A DNA stretch of 64,000 bases. Origin: Astrothelium macrocarpum. Taxonomy: Eukaryota > Ascomycota > Dothideomycetes > Trypetheliales > Trypetheliaceae. Within the stretch, counting starts at the first letter, position 1; every line of letters starts with the position of its first letter. The notes under the pieces are model-generated. The model worked only from the letters and a program-made list of their open reading frames with translations, did not search any database and had not been told where the DNA came from. The DNA is taken from positions 62,001-126,000 of the forward strand of contig JAGEMR010000079.1 in assembly GCA_021030915.1 (NCBI GenBank), in the 5' to 3' direction. The position numbers and the translations under genes are program-made. Positions 58,433 through 64,000 of this stretch are shown here, one piece after another.

Positions 58433-59034
58433 TGTTACGCCACGGGGAAGATGTAGGTTGAGCAGCAGCAATTTCCAGCATTTTCGGGCGTCATTCCAAT
58501 CCTATCAAAGACGGCAATCATCTTTTAACAAAAGCCAAACCTGCAGCACGCAATATTGTATGTGTATGGAGGAATAAGTAGCACAATCAAGCTTGTCATT
58601 GCGTGTGCGGAGTTAGCCGCGGCATTTTGCTCTGCAATCGGGCTAGTTTTAATAAGCAACCATAAGCTCGCTCTTTTCCTCGGCGTCGATTTCCAACCAT
58701 TGAGGTCATTGCTCAGCATCGCATAATGCAAATTTTTTTCTTTATAGGGCCCACCCGGGAGCTATAGGGCTGACCCCACCCTTTGCACCAGGACATGTGG
58801 TCTTCCCTTATCGGTAGTGTATTTACGATCGCAACGGTCGCTGTCCTGATCACGGCCATTCTTTTCCAAGCCAATATGTCCTCTCTCTACCGAACTGTGA
58901 TACCCACTTTACATCATTCCTTAGCGTATAAAAAGACAGTCCCCTTCATTTCTACACTGAATTCGAAGCTCAATTCATTTACTCTGTCCGCTCCATATCT
59001 ACATTCATTATCCAATCGACCATTCTCCACTACC
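58433..59034. other. BEACH 3' flank and nitroreductase leader
   Basis: The nitroreductase frame is open upstream of its conserved start back to 58795, with in-frame ATGs at 58795 and 58876. A pyrimidine-rich stretch precedes 59035. No separate gene is seen. Confidence 0.45.
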
Positions 59035-59740
59035 ATGGCTTCTCAAAAATCCTTTATTGATGTCGTCAAGGACCGTCGCACCTACTACGCCTTGAATAAA
59101 AAGGCACCAATCAGCGACGACAAGGTTGTCCAGCTCGTCAACGACGCCATCCTTCACGTCCCCAGTTCCTTCAACTCCCAATCCACTCGTGCTGTCGTCC
59201 TCCTCAAAGCAGAACACGACAAGTTCTGGGACTTTGTCATTGAGGTCCTAAAGCCGTTTTTGCCGGACGAGGAACAAGTCGAAAAGTCCACTCAGCGCAT
59301 CAACGGCTTCAGAGCCGCCTACGGCACAGTATGCCACCCTCAATATCCTCTCCCCCTTTCCTTGTTAACCCTCCCTCACCAATCCTGCTCCTAAGCACGA
59401 GCACTAACACACTATCCAACAGGTCCTCTTCTTCGAAGACCCCGAGCCCATAAAACAATTGCAAACCAATCTACCCATCTACGCCGACAAATTCCCAGGG
59501 TGGTCGGAGCACACCTCCGCCATGCACCAATTCGTGCTCTGGGCAGGCCTGGAGGCCGAAGGCTTCGGCGCCAACCTGCAACACTACAACCCGCTGGTGG
59601 ACAACAAGGCGAAGAGCGAATGGAAGATACCGCTTGAGTGGCAGCTGAAGGCGCAGCTGGTGTTTGGTGGGAGGGCTGGGGAGCCCGGGGAGAAGACGTA
59701 TAAGCCCTTGGAAGAGAGAGTGTTTGTGCATGGCAAATGA
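59035..59740 (+). CDS. Nitroreductase family oxidoreductase (Frm2/Hbn1 type)
   Basis: This is an FMN-dependent nitroreductase-like protein of the fungal Frm2/Hbn1 group, linked in yeast to redox and lipid homeostasis. Exons are 59035..59328 and 59423..59740, phase 0, giving 203 aa from MASQKSF. FMN-contact blocks are RRTYYAL near the start and PSSFNSQSTRAV (45-56). The second exon carries VLFFEDP and the GLEAEGFGANLQHYN block. The frame is open further upstream. Starting at 58876 adds 53 residues rich in Ser, Leu, Arg and Lys and ending RPFSTT, which resembles a mitochondrial presequence with its cleavage site. The shorter form is the conservative call, and both forms could be made. Confidence 0.9.
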
Positions 59741-60042
59741 TGGGGACATGGATTATAGAGGGATAGAGGCATTAAGATAGAGGGGTTTACCTAGAACTAG
59801 AGGTAGAAGAATTAGAGATTTAAATGTAAGAATCTCATACCTAAAGTTTTATGTGTAGGTAAGTTTCGTTTCCAAATCTTGTCATTGCAAACACGTCCTC
59901 ATACGGAAGGTAACGATGATTTTTATCGAATCTACCCGAATGGAGTCTGTAGGATATGTACAGGAAGTGTCAGTCTCCTCCAACGCCAACTAATGCATGT
60001 ATGAAGTCGCTTCCAAACGCCAATCCGAAGAAGGTATGCAAG
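59741..60042. other. Intergenic, tail-to-tail
   Basis: A short 3' space between the nitroreductase and bS16m. Nothing is seen in it. Confidence 0.55.
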
Positions 60043-60639
60043 TTATCCAGCCAGCGGAGCACTCTGGGCAGACTCCTCGTTAGGTGGCAGCTTATGTAGC
60101 TCTCGTCCTGGCTCCATCCCTCCAGGTCGATATTTCGGCTCGATCAGTCCTATCTGTAATGTCCCTTCACATTAGCACGTAGCTCTTCGGAACCGTTGCC
60201 AACCCGGCTTGGATCTCTCCACGACTGGGACAGAACGAGCAACGTACCATAGCCATCAATCGCCATGCAGTATCGCTCGGTTGTGCTCCAACGCCGAGCC
60301 AGTATTTTGCTCGGCTAATATCAAGCTTGATGTCTTTGTATTTCCGTCCTTCTCCAGAAGCGTCTTGTTTAGGGATAGGGTCGTAAGTGCCGAGGACTTC
60401 GAGAGGCTTTGAATTGCGCGCGGTTCTATCGCAAAGATGACATTAGCTTTACAATCACGAAAGAAATTTGCAGGCGGAGAAAAGCGCATTGGCGAGCCAA
60501 AAATCGTGAGTGGAACAAAAATTATTTGAGCAGGTGGACAGAGATGACAGTGTACAACGTACCGCGCATTTGCAACCACAATGTTGTAGAAAGGTTTGTT
60601 TCGCCTTCCGAAGCGTGCAAGTCTTATCCGCACGACCAT
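60043..60639 (-). CDS. MRPS16: Mitochondrial ribosomal protein bS16m
   Basis: bS16m is a component of the mitochondrial small ribosomal subunit. Exons on the minus strand are 60639..60563, 60425..60248 and 60153..60043, giving 121 aa. It begins MVVRIRLARFGRRNKPFYNIV, cut here after the first block: VRIRLARFG and NKPFYNIVVA are the family hallmarks. The second exon gives PLEVLGTYDP and IKLDISRAKYWL. The third exon begins IGLIEPKYRPGG. The exon phases fit exactly. Like most bS16m proteins it has no long presequence. An in-frame ATG at 60717 would add 26 residues and is less likely. It is divergent from the NAD(P)H-hydrate epimerase. Confidence 0.93.
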
Positions 60640-60982
60640 GTTGTCATGTAGATTGTGGCTACGGAAGATGCTCTTCAAGATGAAGCGTGAGTTCTTCTGG
60701 TAAGCTTGCTTGGCCAAATCGTTGGCGGCATGGCATCTCTTCCCTAGACGACAACACTTAACCCAACAATATGGTCGACTCGCGTCTCTTTTTTAACATA
60801 GACAGGTTGACGAGCAGGTCTATCTCCCGTCAAAAGTCATTCACGTAGTTACGCTGGATTCTATAGTTCTGTCTACCTAAATTAAAGACGTTACTGCGGT
60901 GATGTAATGTGTCTCATTGCTTCCCCTCCAGATTGCTCCATCTCTCTCTGTAACTGAGCTTTCGAAGTCCACCTCTCGATTC
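60640..60982. promoter_or_regulatory. Divergent promoter region bS16m / NAXE
   Basis: About 340 bp separate the two divergent starts. No named site is evident. Confidence 0.45.
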
Positions 60983-61999
60983 ATGCTATTGAAGATGGCT
61001 TTAAGAGTATGTCTTTGAGCTACGATTAGGAAATAAAATGCCAAATTAATACTCTATAGACGTTGGGCGCGAAGAATGCTGCAACTTTGGATAAAGAATT
61101 GATGAGCGATGGCGCATACTCCATCGATCAACTGATGGAACTTGCCGGCTTGGCCGTGTCACAAGCAGGTACTCTCTCTACGCTTATGGAAGCCCTGCGA
61201 GGAGTACTAACCATCAATGATAAGTCTACAAGTTCCAGCCTCCTGAAAAAGGTAAACGAGTACTGGTCGCTTGCGGTCCTGGCAACAATGGTAAGACTCA
61301 ATACTTCAACAGAAGCGTAGGGCGAAAGCTAATTGTATCGTAGGTGGTGATGGTCTTGTTGCCGCCCGTCATCTCTGGCACTATGGTTACCAACCTACCA
61401 TGTACTACCCAAAGCAGAGCAAGAATGAACTCTACCAAGTAATTATCAGCCCAGCCACTCGCCTTTCGAAGCCAGTATCTAACTCGTGACAGCGCCTGTC
61501 CAAGCAACTCAAAGACCTCGATATTCCATTTACTGAAGATTTCGATTCAGCCCTCAAGCAAAGCGACCAAGTGGTAGATTCTATCTTCGGATTCAGCTTC
61601 GAAGGCGAAGTTCGAGAACCTTTCCCAAAAGTCATCGAAGCGCTACGTGACACCAAAGTCCCAGTACTGGCAGTTGATGCTCCATCTTCATGGAACATTG
61701 AAAATGGGCCACCAGACTCAGGTCCTGGAAAAGGTTTCATGCCGGAAGCGTTGATTAGTCTAACAGCCCCGAAGCCACTGGTCAAATGGTTCAAGGGCAG
61801 GCATTTTGTCGGCGGTCGGTAAGTTCTTGAAATGTTTGCAAAGCGCACGAGAACCGTGATAGCGCTAAGTGGTTCTGAAAAACTAACTGATGCCAGTTTC
61901 TTGAGCAAAGCGGTTGCAGACAAATATGACTTGGACGTCCCTCCGTATCAGGGTATTGACCAAATCGTAGAGGTGCCTACTGATAGCCAGAGGCTGTAA
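60983..61999 (+). CDS. NAXE: NAD(P)H-hydrate epimerase (YjeF_N)
   Basis: This enzyme epimerises the R form of damaged NAD(P)HX to the S form for repair by the dehydratase. Exons are 60983..61006, 61060..61168, 61225..61290, 61344..61438, 61493..61818 and 61897..61999, giving 240 aa. A second ATG at 60995 would shorten it by four residues. Conserved blocks are QLMELAGLAVSQA, CGPGNNGGDGLVAARH (split by an intron), VVDSIFGFSFEG and LAVDAPSSW. There is no fused kinase domain, as expected for the stand-alone eukaryotic enzyme. The N-terminus is too short for a clear targeting signal. All six exons join in phase. Confidence 0.92.
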
Positions 62000-62557
62000 G
62001 ACATACCGCGAAGAGAAACCAAAATCACCATGGCTTGTTGCGCCAGCCAATTAAGTAGGGAAATTTGCTGGAGTGAGTTTGATCTTGTTGCATTGCAGCA
62101 AGGGACGAGCAACTTGCTCGAAGGCATGACTAGGGCCCATCACAAAATGTGTACCAAAATCTTGAATTGCTGGCGGTCTGGGTGGAAGGTATTAAAAGTC
62201 ACTGAGTACAGTCACACTGGCGATTTTTGGCAGTAAAACGGACGAAATAGCCGCAGCATACCGGAACAGACATATCTGTCTAATTGTTGCTGTACGAACC
62301 AGAACGTTCCTTGGCATCAAGCCCACCATATTCCTCGAATAACAGTAGATCCAAACAACGTATAATGGATTCTGGGGGAATAACCAATGTTTGCAAAAGC
62401 TACAAGAATTTAGACTTTGTACAATGAGGATGACCCAGCGGTTAATCTCACGGTGGGCTTCGAGTTCATATGTCAAAACCTCAGTCTTTGATGAGAATCC
62501 GCATTATGCCGATGAATTTGTCCTCCAACAGCTACCGACCATTACTTCTCCTCATCT
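62000..62557. other. Intergenic
   Basis: This is the NAXE 3' flank. Short ORFs have no recognisable features. Confidence 0.5.
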
Positions 62558-62866
62558 CTACCTCTTTTCGAATAGTATTCCTCGCTGCTGGAAAGTAAGT
62601 GTGCCGGTACGAGACATTCTCAGAATATTTGTTACTTGCATCTTCTTGCCCATGTCGCCGGCCTTTGCTTTACCTTCTAATCGATCGAGTGCCTCTTCAA
62701 TGTATCCGATATGGCCTCTCAGAGTTCCTTCCAGCTCGTCCATGCGGGCTTCATGCTCCTCTAAATTGTATACATGATGGGATCGAAGGTAGATAGTCGA
62801 TGCAGCAATTCCTGTCAAGTTGAAGATACCAAAAATGGCTGTAAGATTCCGGAGAATCGAGGACAT
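62558..62866 (-). CDS. Small putative membrane protein, unknown function
   Basis: This is a 102-codon frame. The N-terminus has one hydrophobic segment (about residues 8-27, AIFGIFNLTGIAASTIYL), then a charged helical stretch, EEHEARMDELEG, through about residue 75 that could form a coiled coil. A segment beginning GTAACA and ending CAG (51 nt, in frame) might be an intron; splicing would give an 85-aa protein with the same ends. I do not recognise the family. The size and layout resemble small mitochondrial inner-membrane or assembly proteins, but that is a guess. Confidence 0.45.
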   Translation of the reverse strand: MSSILRNLTAIFGIFNLTGIAASTIYLRSHHVYNLEEHEARMDELEGTLRGHIGYIEEALDRLEGKAKAGDMGKKMQVTNILRMSRTGTLTFQQRGILFEKR

Positions 62867-64000
62867 TTGATTAACGAGGGGGCTTTTCTAGCGTAACTGT
62901 CCGATCATGGAAATGAAATTCGTTTAGGTATTAGGAAAAATTAAATTAAAGTAAAGATGATTTTCACTACAATCCAGAGTCTGGACGTCATTAACTCCTC
63001 TGCCACATGCGGAAAACGTCTGTGCGCACTCTCGGATCAGACTCGTGAGGAGCAATGAGCAATCCGCTGCCTCCTCCGTTAGACAACTCCCTTCGCTCGT
63101 TCGTACTACTTGCATCCTACAGCTTTGTTTGCCAGCAGCTTCTTGGTACCTCACAAGCTGCGAATGATTAGAGAAGGGTCATAGATGTGGGCGAGCTGCA
63201 GTTCGCCCAGCCCAAGAAATCACCACTAGTATGTGGTACCATGACACAATTGTGCCATGCCACTGCTTGCCAAAAAAATGTCGTAGGGACTGGGACTGCC
63301 TCTTCAAGTGGAGGGGAAAGGAGGCGCGCAGCGTGCTCGCGCTGTAGCACGCTTCCAAGCTGATGCCCGGGAAACCAGGACAGAACAGATACATTGCCAG
63401 CCGATTGAGGATGGGGTGAAGAAACGGGAACTTAGTAGCGAGCGAGGTAGGAAGTGAACAGAGAGCGAAGAGTGTAATTTGGTGAATTAATTGAGTTCAA
63501 AGCACCAAAGAGCGTATCCGCCAACGTCATTGAGAGAATGGGTCAAGCCACGCAAACGCCACCAACGCCATGATTTGAGAGGGAGGCAGTCGACAGCGAA
63601 TTTATTTTTGCCGCGTTAATTGCTTACTCTGTTCTCCATGATTGTACCCTCAACTCCACCAATAGCATCGAAGGGACCGAAGAAATCAATGGGAGACTAC
63701 TAGCTTACGGTGCTACGCGGTGTGACCGGTCTGTGGTATGTCTGCTTGATACTAATGCATTCTTCGATGGATCCACTTACAATGAGTTCCACGAGTTCGC
63801 CTGCAACGCTTCCTATTCATAACAGTTGCACAATTCTTTTAAGGCATCTGACAGTTACGCATGTATCATCATCGTATTATAGAAGGAGTCTCTCCGGTGT
63901 CATTGCCGACACTATATAAGCTACTGACACTTTGATAATTCCGTTGAGTCTGCTGACTTTCACTAGGACTCGTTCAGATGGACCTCAATAATTGACAGCA
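62867..64000. other. Right-edge region without a supported gene
   Basis: About 1.1 kb have only short ORFs of unconvincing composition. A gene starting beyond the edge could have its promoter here. Confidence 0.45.

Noticed and set aside
62924..63919. Several 60-76 codon ORFs at the right edge
   Set aside because: Overlapping on both strands, without motifs or coding-like composition.

Overview
The window is nuclear DNA of a filamentous ascomycete (Pezizomycotina). Genes carry short introns, mostly about 50-130 nt, with GTRNGT-like donors and YAG acceptors. Both strands are densely coded, and the conserved proteins are fungal in kind: NudE, a Cdc11-type septin, a PROPPIN, a JEN carboxylate permease, SND2 and an Frm2/Hbn1 nitroreductase. 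I cannot place the class or species from sequence alone. I saw no tRNA, rRNA, CRISPR, prophage or complete autonomous transposon.

Layout. 1-14.8 kb is a compact housekeeping block: a truncated O-methyltransferase, APC/C subunit CDC27, SND2/TMEM208, a LAG1-type ceramide synthase, a Bax-inhibitor-1 family protein, dynein light intermediate chain, the RES/U2 snRNP protein IST3 and NudE. 16.5-23.6 kb is acetyl-CoA carboxylase (2272 aa, five exons). 23.6-33.7 kb is accessory and gene-poor. It holds an MCT-like MFS carrier, a decayed and truncated NRPS-like adenylation gene, a JEN-type carboxylate permease, and a small inverted-repeat element with a related solitary end near ACC1. 33.7-36.9 kb encodes a 1042-aa disordered protein. 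38.4-41.7 kb has a tyrosine-phosphatase-family gene and an intron-dense PQ-loop membrane protein. 43.9-49.5 kb has the septin, an HSV2/WIPI-type PROPPIN and a vacuolar-type subtilisin. 50.3-58.4 kb is a single BEACH-WD40 gene (2629 aa). 59-62 kb has a nitroreductase, mitochondrial bS16 and NAD(P)H-hydrate epimerase. A small possible membrane protein lies at 62.6-62.9 kb, and the last kilobase has no gene I can support.

How the genes relate. Most neighbours are unrelated single genes. Three groupings deserve a synteny check: ER-membrane genes (SND2, ceramide synthase, BI-1), dynein-pathway genes (DLIC, NudE), and autophagy/vacuole/membrane-traffic genes (PROPPIN, vacuolar-type subtilisin, BEACH protein). 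The accessory region, with two different monocarboxylate-type carriers on either side of a dead adenylate-forming enzyme, looks like the remnant of a small metabolite cluster. The most unusual structure in the window is the PQ-loop gene, with about 13 exons including exons of 18, 13, about 17 and 11 nt; its first PQ motif is completed through the 11-nt exon. All exon joins were worked out by eye from splice consensus, reading frame and family similarity, so none is experimentally supported.
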